From Bacteroidales bacterium (lineage in GTDB: Bacteria; Bacteroidota; Bacteroidia; Bacteroidales; PUMT01), in NCBI GenBank assembly GCA_007119075.1, contig SKQJ01000183.1, positions 1 to 13,937 on the forward strand: a stretch of 13,937 nucleotides of DNA. Reading direction: 5' to 3'. Below the pieces are notes generated by a model. The model was not told where the DNA came from and did no database searches. It saw nothing but the letters and a program-made list of their open reading frames with translations. A program made the translations under genes and the position numbers. Positions 1-6,622 of this stretch are shown here, in pieces; position 1 is the stretch's first letter; each line of letters opens with the position of its first letter.

Positions 1-245
1 GATGTTTCCTCATCCATCTGGTTTTCCACATAAATAACCGCATAATCTCCCTCATTAAAGCGAAGCACCGGACCGGGAATGGTTCCGTTGATAGTCATGC
101 CGGTAACATCCCTGCCGGTTTTATTGACTGTTTCCTGCCTTAATGTTATGTGGTAGGTAGTTGTATCAGTCCGGGGGGACGCCGTCAAACAAAGAGAAAA
201 GAATATCAGGGAAAGAGAACAGCAGCAAAATCTCAGCCGGTTCAT
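1..245 (-). CDS. Multicopper oxidase, CopA/PcoA type, N-terminal fragment
   Basis: The frame opens at the ATG complementary to 243-245 and stays open for 81 codons to the window edge, so only the N-terminus is visible. It begins with a hydrophobic, cysteine-containing export signal (about residues 4-22, rich in F, L, S and C). A first cupredoxin-domain signature follows: MTINGTIPGPVLRF, then EGDYAVIYVENQMDEETS. In CopA/PcoA-type multicopper oxidases this stretch is followed directly by the first copper-binding HWHG motif, which would lie just outside the window. Such enzymes are exported and oxidise Cu(I) or organic substrates with O2, and are often tied to copper tolerance. The gene is divergent from the PhnD-like lipoprotein gene across a 420-bp gap. 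The family call is fairly secure; the substrate is not. Confidence 0.8.
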   Translation of the reverse strand, partial: MNRLRFCCCSLSLIFFSLCLTASPRTDTTTYHITLRQETVNKTGRDVTGMTINGTIPGPVLRFNEGDYAVIYVENQMDEET

Positions 246-665
246 AGAGTTTTTATTTTAATCGTTTTGTTATGCGGCATAATAAAAGTGAAAAAATTAT
301 GCCATAAATCCCGTTATATGGCGTAGTTTATGGCAGTAAGCATTAAACCAGTAATTTGTAAGCTTGATTTTCCGGCCTGTTTGCCGGCTTTCAAAAATTA
401 ATGAGGAAAAAACCCACAGTTTCCAGGCCGGAGCAGCCCTGGTGCAAAAGCTTACAGCTTGTTGGGAGCAAGGCATACCACAGCGGCACTCAAAATCGTT
501 AAATCCTCCGGGGAATTCTTATATCAGCTGTCCGGCATAACCTGTTCGCCGGATGATAACAGGAGAAAACATTGATATTATTGCCGTCCGGTGTATTCCC
601 GGTCCCTGTTCAGCCCCTTTTTGCATGCGGCTGACCGGTAAGTAAAATATTTTAACTTTGCAGAA
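246..665. other. Divergent intergenic region, no gene seen
   Basis: This 420-bp gap separates the divergent multicopper oxidase and PhnD-like genes, and I see no convincing coding frame in it. It holds an 8-bp inverted repeat GGCATAAT/ATTATGCC (276-283 and 296-303). A GCCATA/TATGGC pair (301-306 and 317-322) and another TATGGC at 329-334 follow. A small CCGGC/GCCGG hairpin (372-376 and 383-387) and a CCTGTT/AACAGG inverted repeat (541-546 and 558-563) are also present. The AT-rich repeat cluster near the oxidase start could be an operator. The remainder shows nothing interpretable. Confidence 0.5.
653..660 (+). promoter_or_regulatory. Candidate Bacteroidota -7 promoter element for the PhnD-like gene
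   Basis: TAACTTTG matches the Bacteroidota -7 consensus TAnnTTTG and is followed by CA, as is common. No good -33 TTTG sits at the usual 19-21 bp spacing; the nearest TTTTG is about 30 bp upstream. The box ends only 5 bp before the first ATG (666). The transcript would therefore be almost leaderless, or translation would begin at ATG 672 or 675. Confidence 0.4.
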
Positions 666-1592
666 ATGAATATGATGCGTATACTGTCACTTTTATTATT
701 AACGGCCATCTTATCGGGAGGCTGCAGGCAGGAGTCAAAAGAGGCCAGGAGCATCGATTTTTCCAGGGTCGCCGATCCTGCTTCGATCACAGATGCAGGT
801 GCCGGCAAAAAACCCCTGCGCGTGGCTGTGGCTGCTATTTTATCTCCAAGAGAGACTTTTTCTTCATATGAGGATATATTGAATTATATCGGCGATAAAC
901 TTGATGTCCCCGTCGAATTCCATCAGCGCCGGACCTACAGCGAGATTAACAACATGATCGAAAAGGAGCAGCTGGATTTTGCATTCATATGCTCGGGGGC
1001 ATATGTCGAGCTCAATGATGACAGTGGCAACGGCTTTGAAATCCTTGCCGTGCCCGTCAGCCACGGCAAACCTTTCTACCAGGCCTATATCATTGTGCCG
1101 TCCGATTCCCCCGCAAGGGAATTCGCCGACCTTAAGGGAATGAGCTTTGCCTATACCGACATTCTTTCGAATACCGGCTATCTATATGGCCTGTACAGGA
1201 TAGCCGAAGAAAATGAAGATCCCGGAACTTTTTTTTCTTCAACAATTTTCACCAATGCACATGATGTTTCAATCCAAATGGTTGCCAGGGGTCTTGTGGA
1301 CGGGGCAACCGTGCACGGACTGGTATTTGAATATCTCAGGAATAAGGAGCCTGACAGGGTCAGGGATATCAGGGTAATTGAAATTTCGGAAGATTTCGGC
1401 ATTCATCCTGTTGTAGCTTCAAACAGGATGGATGACGGACTTAAGATGAGGATAAGGGAAATATTGAAAAATATGCATAATGACGAACGGGGCCGGGGCC
1501 TGATAGAGAACCTGCTGATTGACAGGTTTACCGATGGCAATGATTCTGATTATGACGGCATACGCGCAATGAGATCCGCTTTGTCAGAATAA
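666..1592 (+). CDS. PhnD-like periplasmic substrate-binding lipoprotein, probable sensor
   Basis: This 308-residue protein has a lipoprotein signal: a hydrophobic core at residues 6-17, then SGG-C20, a slightly atypical lipobox. After a linker to about residue 50, the body matches the PhnD superfamily of type II periplasmic binding proteins (phosphonate, phosphite and related ligands). It starts with LRVAVAAILSPRET and continues with the YxDILNYIGDKL helix, EKEQLDFAFICSGAYV (Cys109) and DLKGMSFAYTD. No transporter permease or ATPase is adjacent. Instead the stop lies 53 bp before a histidine kinase start, followed by a sigma-54 regulator. That context suggests a ligand sensor feeding the kinase, as AioX does for AioS/AioR. 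The ligand is unknown, although an oxyanion is plausible. ATG 666 is the longest start; 672 and 675 are close alternatives. Confidence 0.82.
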   Translation: MNMMRILSLLLLTAILSGGCRQESKEARSIDFSRVADPASITDAGAGKKPLRVAVAAILSPRETFSSYEDILNYIGDKLDVPVEFHQRRTYSEINNMIEKEQLDFAFICSGAYVELNDDSGNGFEILAVPVSHGKPFYQAYIIVPSDSPAREFADLKGMSFAYTDILSNTGYLYGLYRIAEENEDPGTFFSSTIFTNAHDVSIQMVARGLVDGATVHGLVFEYLRNKEPDRVRDIRVIEISEDFGIHPVVASNRMDDGLKMRIREILKNMHNDERGRGLIENLLIDRFTDGNDSDYDGIRAMRSALSE

Positions 1593-1645
1593 CGCGGGTA
1601 TTGTATATCCCGGATTTTAAAAATTTATCATCTGAACCAGTAAAA

Positions 1646-3163
1646 ATGCCGGATTTACCCCAATCAAACAAAAAAATCAGGGTACCCCTGTTCTGGAAAT
1701 TCACGCTGGGGATATTCATTGTGGTCATCTTATTTGGATCAATCAATATTTTGCTGATCCACAGGATTATTTACTCTTCCCTGGAAGACGAGCTGCAGCA
1801 ACGCAGCCTCTACATTTCAAGAACTATATCTGAACGGGCTATTGACCAGCTGCTCTTCGATGATGTTGTCGGACTGAATAATCTTGTCAACGAGATGAAG
1901 TCGGTCGACGCATCTGTTGAATATGTGTTCATCCTGAACCGGAACCTGGAGGTCAAGGCTCATACGTTCGAAGAATCATTCCCTGTCGGGTTATTAAACT
2001 TTCAGGACCTGCCGGGGGATGATGAAATAAGGACCGTCCTGGTCCGGCCGACCGGCAGCAATGAAATTATTCGCGATATTACCCTTCCCCTTCTCGGGGG
2101 AAGGGCGGGCTACGCGAGGGTGGGGCTCACCGAAGTTCACATAGGGCAGGCAATCAACCGGGCCGTATCGATACTGATCTGGATGGTGGTTGTATTTTTT
2201 ATCGCCGGAATTGCTATGACCCTGGCTTTTTCATATATGCTTACCTACCCGATCAAAACGATCAGCCAGATAACCGAAAATATCGACTTCGATACCATAC
2301 AGCACAAAAAAATTCAGTTCGCCCGCCGTTATCCGGGTGCGCTTGAGAAACCGTTGTCACACCTGCCCGCCGATGAGGTCGACACCCTTGTGGGTAAATT
2401 TAATGAAATGGTTAACAGGCTGCAGAAAGCTTATGGAGAACTCGAATCGGCGCAGAAAAAACTGGTACAATCGGAAAAGATGGCATCGATCGGTTCGCTT
2501 GCTGCAGGAGTTGCCCATGAAGTTAACAATCCTCTTGCCGGACTGATGCACTGCCTGAAAAGGATTGCCAAAAATCCTGAAAACTGTGCTGAAATTGTAA
2601 AGTATTCCGATTTGATGCAGGAGGCAACAATAAAGATAGAAAAAGTAATGAAGGGGCTTCTGAGCTTTGCCAGGCAGCCCGGCCAATCTTTAGCAATGAC
2701 AGGTATTGGCGAAATGACGGAAAATTCTTTGCTGCTTGCATCCCATAAGCTCGGCAGGAAGAAGATAAGCATAAGGCAAAATCACAAAGATCCCGGCATT
2801 AAGCTTTTGGTAAACAAGAACAGGCTTGAACAGGTTTTGCTTAACCTTTTATTGAACAGCATCGATGCTATTGCCGACAAGCAGAAAACCAGGCCGGAAT
2901 TTGCCGGTGAAATCACCCTGGCGAGCTGGACTGCAGATAAGCAGATGATCATCCAGATTGAAGACAATGGTTCCGGGATCCGTCCGGAAGATCTTGATAA
3001 GATAACCGATCCTTTTTTTACGACGAAAGCACACGGCGAGGGAACCGGGCTCGGTCTTCCAATAAGTATGGGAATAATGAAAGAGCATGGCGGAGATTTG
3101 GAAATAACCAGCATTTACAATGAAGGAACAAGGGTCAGGCTCAGCCTGCCATTTTCGGAATGA
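1646..3163 (+). CDS. Membrane sensor histidine kinase, NtrB-like
   Basis: Numbered from the ATG at 1646 the protein has 505 residues. Domains in order: TM1 (about 16-38), an extracytoplasmic sensor segment (about 45-170), TM2 (about 175-198), HAMP linker (about 199-262), a short coiled coil, HisKA dimerisation helix with phospho-acceptor H291 in GVAHEVNNPL, and a HATPase_c domain. The HATPase domain shows N404 (N box, LLLNSIDAI), EDNGSG (439-444), DPFFTTK (F box) and GEGTGLGL (464-471). The histidine motif and ATPase belong to the NtrB/AtoS/ZraS group that partners sigma-54 activators, which fits the next gene. The frame also allows a TTG start at 1601, only 8 bp after the lipoprotein stop. 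I prefer ATG 1646 because it keeps a short basic N-terminus before TM1 and TTG starts are rare in this phylum. It probably sits in an operon with the sensor lipoprotein. Confidence 0.9.
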   Translation: MPDLPQSNKKIRVPLFWKFTLGIFIVVILFGSINILLIHRIIYSSLEDELQQRSLYISRTISERAIDQLLFDDVVGLNNLVNEMKSVDASVEYVFILNRNLEVKAHTFEESFPVGLLNFQDLPGDDEIRTVLVRPTGSNEIIRDITLPLLGGRAGYARVGLTEVHIGQAINRAVSILIWMVVVFFIAGIAMTLAFSYMLTYPIKTISQITENIDFDTIQHKKIQFARRYPGALEKPLSHLPADEVDTLVGKFNEMVNRLQKAYGELESAQKKLVQSEKMASIGSLAAGVAHEVNNPLAGLMHCLKRIAKNPENCAEIVKYSDLMQEATIKIEKVMKGLLSFARQPGQSLAMTGIGEMTENSLLLASHKLGRKKISIRQNHKDPGIKLLVNKNRLEQVLLNLLLNSIDAIADKQKTRPEFAGEITLASWTADKQMIIQIEDNGSGIRPEDLDKITDPFFTTKAHGEGTGLGLPISMGIMKEHGGDLEITSIYNEGTRVRLSLPFSE

Positions 3164-3169
3164 TCATTT

Positions 3170-3200
3170 GCCGGGTAAACCGGTTTATCCCGCACCCGGC
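3170..3200. repeat. Nested palindrome between the kinase and regulator genes
   Basis: A perfect 12-bp palindrome TAAACCGGTTTA (3176-3187) is flanked by GGG and CCC arms with one extra T on the right. Outer arms GCCGGG (3170-3175) and CCCGGC (3195-3200) can also pair. No T-tract follows, so it is not an obvious terminator. It could be an operator or an mRNA structure in the 125-bp gap before the regulator. Confidence 0.5.
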
Positions 3201-3288
3201 TGCAGCCTCTGTGGCTTTATATGACTGCAGAACAGCATTTATGCGGAGGAATATTGATTTTTAAAAGCTGATAATTTAATTTATTTAA

Positions 3289-4629
3289 ATGAAGATTTTT
3301 CTGGTTGATGATGAAAGGATTCTGCGTGTCAGCCTTGCCGACGAACTGAGGGATGCGGGGCACTCGGTACATGAATTTGCCGAAGCTTCGGGGGTCCTGC
3401 GAAGCCTTTCAAAGGAGAATCCGGAACTGGTCATCACCGATATCAGGATGCCCGGAATGGACGGACTGGAACTTCTGGAGAAGATACGGCAGGTGTCACC
3501 CGGCATAACGGTGGTGGTCATGACTGCGTGGGCATCGGTAGATACTGCAATACGTGCCCTTAAGCTCGGTGCATATGATTATCTCTCCAAGCCTTTCAGG
3601 ATCGAGGAGGTACTATACCTGATCAACAGGGTGAATGAACTGCGAAACATCAGGCAGGACAATCAGCGTCTGCAGGAGCAGATCAGCCACCAGTACAATT
3701 TTTCTTCCTTTACGGGGGAAAGCGAACCGGTCAGGCAGATGTTCGAGCTTATTAAGTCCGTTGCCGATACGGGCGCTTCCGTTCTGATTACCGGTGAAAC
3801 GGGCACTGGCAAGGAACTGCTTGCAAACATCATTCACTACAACAGCAACCGGCACAAAAAGGCTTTTGTCAAAGTCAGCTGTGCAATCCTGGCCAAGGAA
3901 GTTTTCGAAAGCGAACTGTTCGGTCATGTTAAGGGAGCATTTACAGGAGCCGAGAAGGAACGCAGGGGAAGATTTCAAATGGCCGATACAGGAACGATAT
4001 ATCTTGATGACGTGGATGATATTCCGCTTGACCTCCAGGTCAAGCTCCTCAGGGTGCTTCAGGAAAAGGAGATAGAACCTGTCGGCAGCTCCCAGGCTAT
4101 ACCGGTGGATGTCCGGCTCATATGTTCCACCAAGTATGACCTCAGGGAACTGGTTTCCCGGGGAACTTTTCGCGATGACCTTTATTACCGGCTGAATGTC
4201 TTTCCCGTTCATATCCCCCCGTTACGGGAGCGTGCCGGTGATATCCCCATCCTGCTCGAACGGTTTGTAAATGAGTTTTCCCCTGCCAGGCCTCTCAGGT
4301 TCGACCCGGAAGCAATCGAAGTACTGCAGAATTACAGCTGGCCGGGCAATGTCAGGGAACTCAGGAATTTTGCAGAGCGGATGTCGCTTACTTTCCCGGG
4401 CAAACTTATCTGTCCCGAGGATATCCCTTCCGAATACCTTCTCCCCACTGAAACAGACGGTACGGCACCCTCGTCCTGGGATATTGAAAAAGTCCTGGAA
4501 AAAACCGAAGCAGGCCTGCTAAAAGCCGCCCTTGCCAGAGCTTCCGGCAATAAATCCAAGGCAGCCCGGTTGCTCAATATACCGCTATCCACCTTCAGGA
4601 CCAAGGCCGAAAAGCACGGTATCCACTAA
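3289..4629 (+). CDS. Sigma-54-dependent response regulator, NtrC family
   Basis: This 446-residue protein has the three NtrC domains. The receiver (1-115) has acidic pocket D7/D8, phospho-acceptor D51 in VITDIRMPGMDG, T79 and K101. The AAA+ domain (about 140-370) has Walker A GETGTGKE (169-176), the sigma-54-contacting loop GAFTGA (216-221), Walker B region IYLDDVDDI with D240-D241, and candidate arginine fingers R295 and R301. A Fis-type helix-turn-helix closes the protein (about 410-446, GNKSKAARLLNIPLSTFRTK). The intact GAFTGA loop means it should activate sigma-54 RNA polymerase. The Walker B acidic pair is DD instead of the usual DE, a conservative but noteworthy change. Its likely partner is the kinase immediately upstream. 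Its likely target is the consensus -24/-12 promoter about 330 bp downstream. Confidence 0.93.
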   Translation: MKIFLVDDERILRVSLADELRDAGHSVHEFAEASGVLRSLSKENPELVITDIRMPGMDGLELLEKIRQVSPGITVVVMTAWASVDTAIRALKLGAYDYLSKPFRIEEVLYLINRVNELRNIRQDNQRLQEQISHQYNFSSFTGESEPVRQMFELIKSVADTGASVLITGETGTGKELLANIIHYNSNRHKKAFVKVSCAILAKEVFESELFGHVKGAFTGAEKERRGRFQMADTGTIYLDDVDDIPLDLQVKLLRVLQEKEIEPVGSSQAIPVDVRLICSTKYDLRELVSRGTFRDDLYYRLNVFPVHIPPLRERAGDIPILLERFVNEFSPARPLRFDPEAIEVLQNYSWPGNVRELRNFAERMSLTFPGKLICPEDIPSEYLLPTETDGTAPSSWDIEKVLEKTEAGLLKAALARASGNKSKAARLLNIPLSTFRTKAEKHGIH

Positions 4630-4802
4630 ACAAAGCCTTCTAAAGCAGCGCCTGTTACTCCGTTTCCCCTGCTGCAGGTTCCTTTTAAAAAACTGTACAG
4701 CAAATTTCCTCTGATGCATGCGTCAGGCCTGACTGAGGATTTCCTTTTTTGCCCTGCTGATAATCTGGCTGAAAATTTTCCCTGACGTCTGCTGATTACA
4801 TG

Positions 4803-4838
4803 CTGCGGATTTCCGTTAAAGCCTGCGGATATCCGCAG
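4803..4838. promoter_or_regulatory. Tandem dyads, candidate enhancer sites for the NtrC-family regulator
   Basis: CTGCGGATTTCCG (4803-4815) and CTGCGGATATCCG (4823-4835) are the same element repeated exactly 20 bp apart, about two helical turns, so both face the same side of the DNA. The second copy is fully symmetric: CTGCGGATATCCGCAG. The centres lie roughly 175 and 155 bp upstream of the start expected for the sigma-54 promoter at 4959, a classical position for NtrC-type upstream activating sites. Which protein binds is inferred from proximity to the regulator gene. Confidence 0.55.
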
Positions 4839-4847
4839 GCTTTTGCC
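4818..4847 (+). terminator. Perfect 26-bp palindrome with short T-tract, possible terminator after the regulator gene
   Basis: The 26 bp at 4818-4843 form a perfect palindrome with a GATATC centre, flanked by AAA on the left and TTTT on the right. RNA from either strand could form a long GC-rich stem followed by U residues. It lies 188 bp after the regulator stop, far for its terminator, and overlaps the second candidate enhancer dyad. It may serve either role or both. Confidence 0.5.
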
Positions 4848-4958
4848 TTAAATATCCAGGTCCTGATTTTTTTTTCCTTTCTGTGATCATCTGCAAGATT
4901 CACATATACAAATATATGGAAAAGTTTATTGTATGGCTGTCCGGCCGGCTGTCCCTTA

Positions 4959-4974
4959 TGGCATATCCATTGCT
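4959..4974 (+). promoter_or_regulatory. Sigma-54 (-24/-12) promoter for the first yceI-like gene
   Basis: TGGCATATCCATTGCT matches the full published consensus TGGCAYRNNNNTTGCW at every fixed position. The GG (4960-4961) and GC (4972-4973) are separated by exactly 10 bp. Transcription would begin near 4985, giving an untranslated leader of about 68 nt before ATG 5053. It lies just downstream of a sigma-54 activator gene, which supports a real regulatory link. I found no comparable site upstream of the other plus-strand genes in the window. Confidence 0.8.
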
Positions 4975-5052
4975 AAATGTGGAGGTGAAAAATCCAGCCG
5001 GATGCAATAACCGGAGTTTCGAATATTTCAAAAAATTAAAACCCGATAAGAT

Positions 5053-5643
5053 ATGCCAATTACAAGAATTTTTTCAACAACCCTGATCATATGCACTTTC
5101 CTGTTCTTACAAAAGAGTTTTGCACAAGAGCAAATATTCAGGCCCTCGGGTGAATCATATGTGACGGTAACGGGAACTTCCACCCTGCACGACTGGGAAA
5201 TGAGGTCAGGTAACGTTGGAGGTGAAGCTATTTTCACTACAGGCGAATCAGGAAGCCCCGAGATCCTCGAATCCGTTATGTTCCGCCTTGAGAAGACCAC
5301 ATTGAAAAGCGATAAGTCAGGGTTGGACAGGAGGGCATACCAGGCATTAAATACAAACCGTCACCCGGAAATTGTTTTTCGCACCAATGGAAGCAATAGC
5401 GTACGGAAAACCGGAGACAGATATGTCGTTGATACCAGGGGCGAGCTTACAATAGCAGGCGTGACACGCCAGGTCAGCATTAATGCCACATGCATAAACG
5501 GCGATGACCAGAGACTGGTCTGCTCAGGATCCAGAAGTCTGAAAATGAGCGAGTTTGATATTGATCCCCCTGTCATGATGATGGGAACGCTGCGTACAGG
5601 CGATGAAATCACCATAAACTACAATATAGTATATACACCCTAA
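5053..5643 (+). CDS. Exported YceI-like protein 1
   Basis: This 196-residue protein has a signal peptide (residues 1-24, hydrophobic core then KSFA with cleavage before QE). A YceI-like lipocalin-fold domain spans the rest. Diagnostic stretches are TGTSTLHDWEM (HDW at 46-48), GELTIAGVTRQVSINATC (about 130-147) and MSEFDIDPPVMMMGTLRTGDEITINYNI near the C-terminus. C147 and C157 are spaced to form a possible disulfide and are conserved in the third paralog of this window. YceI proteins are small exported beta-barrels that bind isoprenoid or other amphipathic molecules. The exact role here is unknown. It is the first gene after the sigma-54 promoter and is followed 24 bp later by a second YceI-like gene, so the two are almost certainly co-transcribed. 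Confidence 0.88.
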   Translation: MPITRIFSTTLIICTFLFLQKSFAQEQIFRPSGESYVTVTGTSTLHDWEMRSGNVGGEAIFTTGESGSPEILESVMFRLEKTTLKSDKSGLDRRAYQALNTNRHPEIVFRTNGSNSVRKTGDRYVVDTRGELTIAGVTRQVSINATCINGDDQRLVCSGSRSLKMSEFDIDPPVMMMGTLRTGDEITINYNIVYTP

Positions 5644-5667
5644 TTTAAATTTTATCAGTCAACTTGT

Positions 5668-6396
5668 ATGATTGCTTTATGCCTGATATTTTTGCTTGTT
5701 TTTTCGCCGCTTTACGCCGCCGACTCCGTAGGCGGATCTGACAGGCCTGTTGATCTATTTGCGGCAGAGACCATTATCGGATCTGACGGGCCTGTTGATC
5801 TATATGGCGCGGATCCCGAAACCGGAACTATCAGGGCCGGTGAGCGGAATTATATTATGTATGCCATAGACAACAGCAGCTGGACTGCCATTTCCGGGAC
5901 TACCAATGTCAATTCTTTCGAATGTCTCTCGCCTGAGATCCGTTCCAATGGAATTGTAATGACAGACTTCGGTTCAGGTAATGGCAGAATAAATTTCTCG
6001 GATGCAAGCCTTGTGATGGATGTCAACTCCTTTGACTGCCGGAATCCGCTCGTGACCAGGGATATGTCAAGGGCTTTGGGAGGAAACCGTGCCAGGATCT
6101 ACATCACTCTGCTTGATGCCGAACTTGTAGAGGGGAACCTTTCCTCGTCCGCCGGGAATTTCATTGCCAATGCCGTCATATCCCTGAATGACCGGTCGAA
6201 CATGGTTGAACTGGCGATCGAGTGGCATCGTTCTGAGAAAATGGAGTATCACTTTGAAGGAGTCGCTGAACTGTCAATGACAGATTTTGATATCACACCA
6301 CCCTCACCTGCTCTTGGCATGATAAGGGTTGACGATAAAATCACCGTCCGCTTCAGTTACATCATCCAACCCGGAATTATTTCCAGCCTGAATTAA
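5668..6396 (+). CDS. Exported divergent YceI-like protein 2 with short tandem repeat
   Basis: This 242-residue protein starts 24 bp after the first YceI-like gene and very likely shares its transcript. It has a signal peptide (residues 1-17, FSPLYA before ADS). Two tandem 15-residue repeats follow (23-37 and 38-52, GSDRPVDLF and GSDGPVDLY). The C-terminal part retains the YceI pattern, with GVAELSMTDFDITPPSPALG (198-217), MIRVDDKITVRF (218-229) and a DNSSWTAISGTTNVNSFEC segment (68-86) in place of the STLHDWE region. The HDW motif of its neighbours is missing, so ligand choice may differ. C86 and C124 could pair. It is a diverged family member; assignment is from motif similarity only. Confidence 0.72.
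   Translation: MIALCLIFLLVFSPLYAADSVGGSDRPVDLFAAETIIGSDGPVDLYGADPETGTIRAGERNYIMYAIDNSSWTAISGTTNVNSFECLSPEIRSNGIVMTDFGSGNGRINFSDASLVMDVNSFDCRNPLVTRDMSRALGGNRARIYITLLDAELVEGNLSSSAGNFIANAVISLNDRSNMVELAIEWHRSEKMEYHFEGVAELSMTDFDITPPSPALGMIRVDDKITVRFSYIIQPGIISSLN
5734..5823 (+). repeat. In-frame 2 x 45-bp tandem repeat in yceI-like gene 2
   Basis: Two 45-bp units (5734-5778 and 5779-5823) each begin GGATCTGAC and share a CCTGTTGATCTAT core; their first 25 bp differ at one base. They encode two 15-residue copies just after the signal peptide and look like a recent in-frame duplication of a linker. Confidence 0.8.
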
Positions 6397-6462
6397 TGTA
6401 TCTTAAGTGAAATTTCTTGCGAAAACCGTTAACAAATTCTTTTTTCAGGTGTTAAGTAACCT

Positions 6463-6486
6463 AAACGGCAAAACTTGCCTGTTTTT
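6463..6486 (+). terminator. Terminator after the two-gene yceI-like operon
   Basis: GGCAA (6467-6471) and TTGCC (6475-6479) pair around an AAC loop. An upstream AAAC can pair with GTTTT after a one-base bulge, and a run of T follows. It lies about 70 bp after the stop of the second YceI-like gene and is a modest intrinsic terminator. Confidence 0.5.
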
Positions 6487-6622
6487 GTCTTAAAAATGAG
6501 TGGTTGCCAGTGATTTAGATATGAATTTTTCAGGCAAGAGGGGGTTTTTTTGAGTAATTAAAAAGCGATAAACCAAGTATATTAATATATAAAATTATTC
6601 TATTCATTTAAAAATCAATATT

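Larger units (their letters stand above)
4630..5052. other. Intergenic regulatory region ahead of the yceI-like block
   Basis: I see no gene in this 423-bp gap. From left to right it contains a T-rich stretch, two weak CTGCTGAT half-site look-alikes (4754 and 4789), two tandem dyads (4803-4838), a T-rich stretch after the second dyad, a GGCTGTCC direct repeat (4935-4942 and 4947-4954) and a sigma-54 promoter (4959-4974). The arrangement is what is expected of an enhancer-dependent promoter region. Confidence 0.7.

Noticed and set aside
1601..1645. TTG start for the histidine kinase, adding 15 residues
   Set aside because: It would leave only 8 bp after the lipoprotein stop, which is possible, but TTG starts are rare in this phylum and the extra residues add no recognisable feature; ATG 1646 is preferred.
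3613..4212. 199-codon minus-strand ORF inside the response regulator gene
   Set aside because: It lies antisense to the strongly conserved AAA+ domain and has no protein-like motifs; it is a shadow of the real gene.
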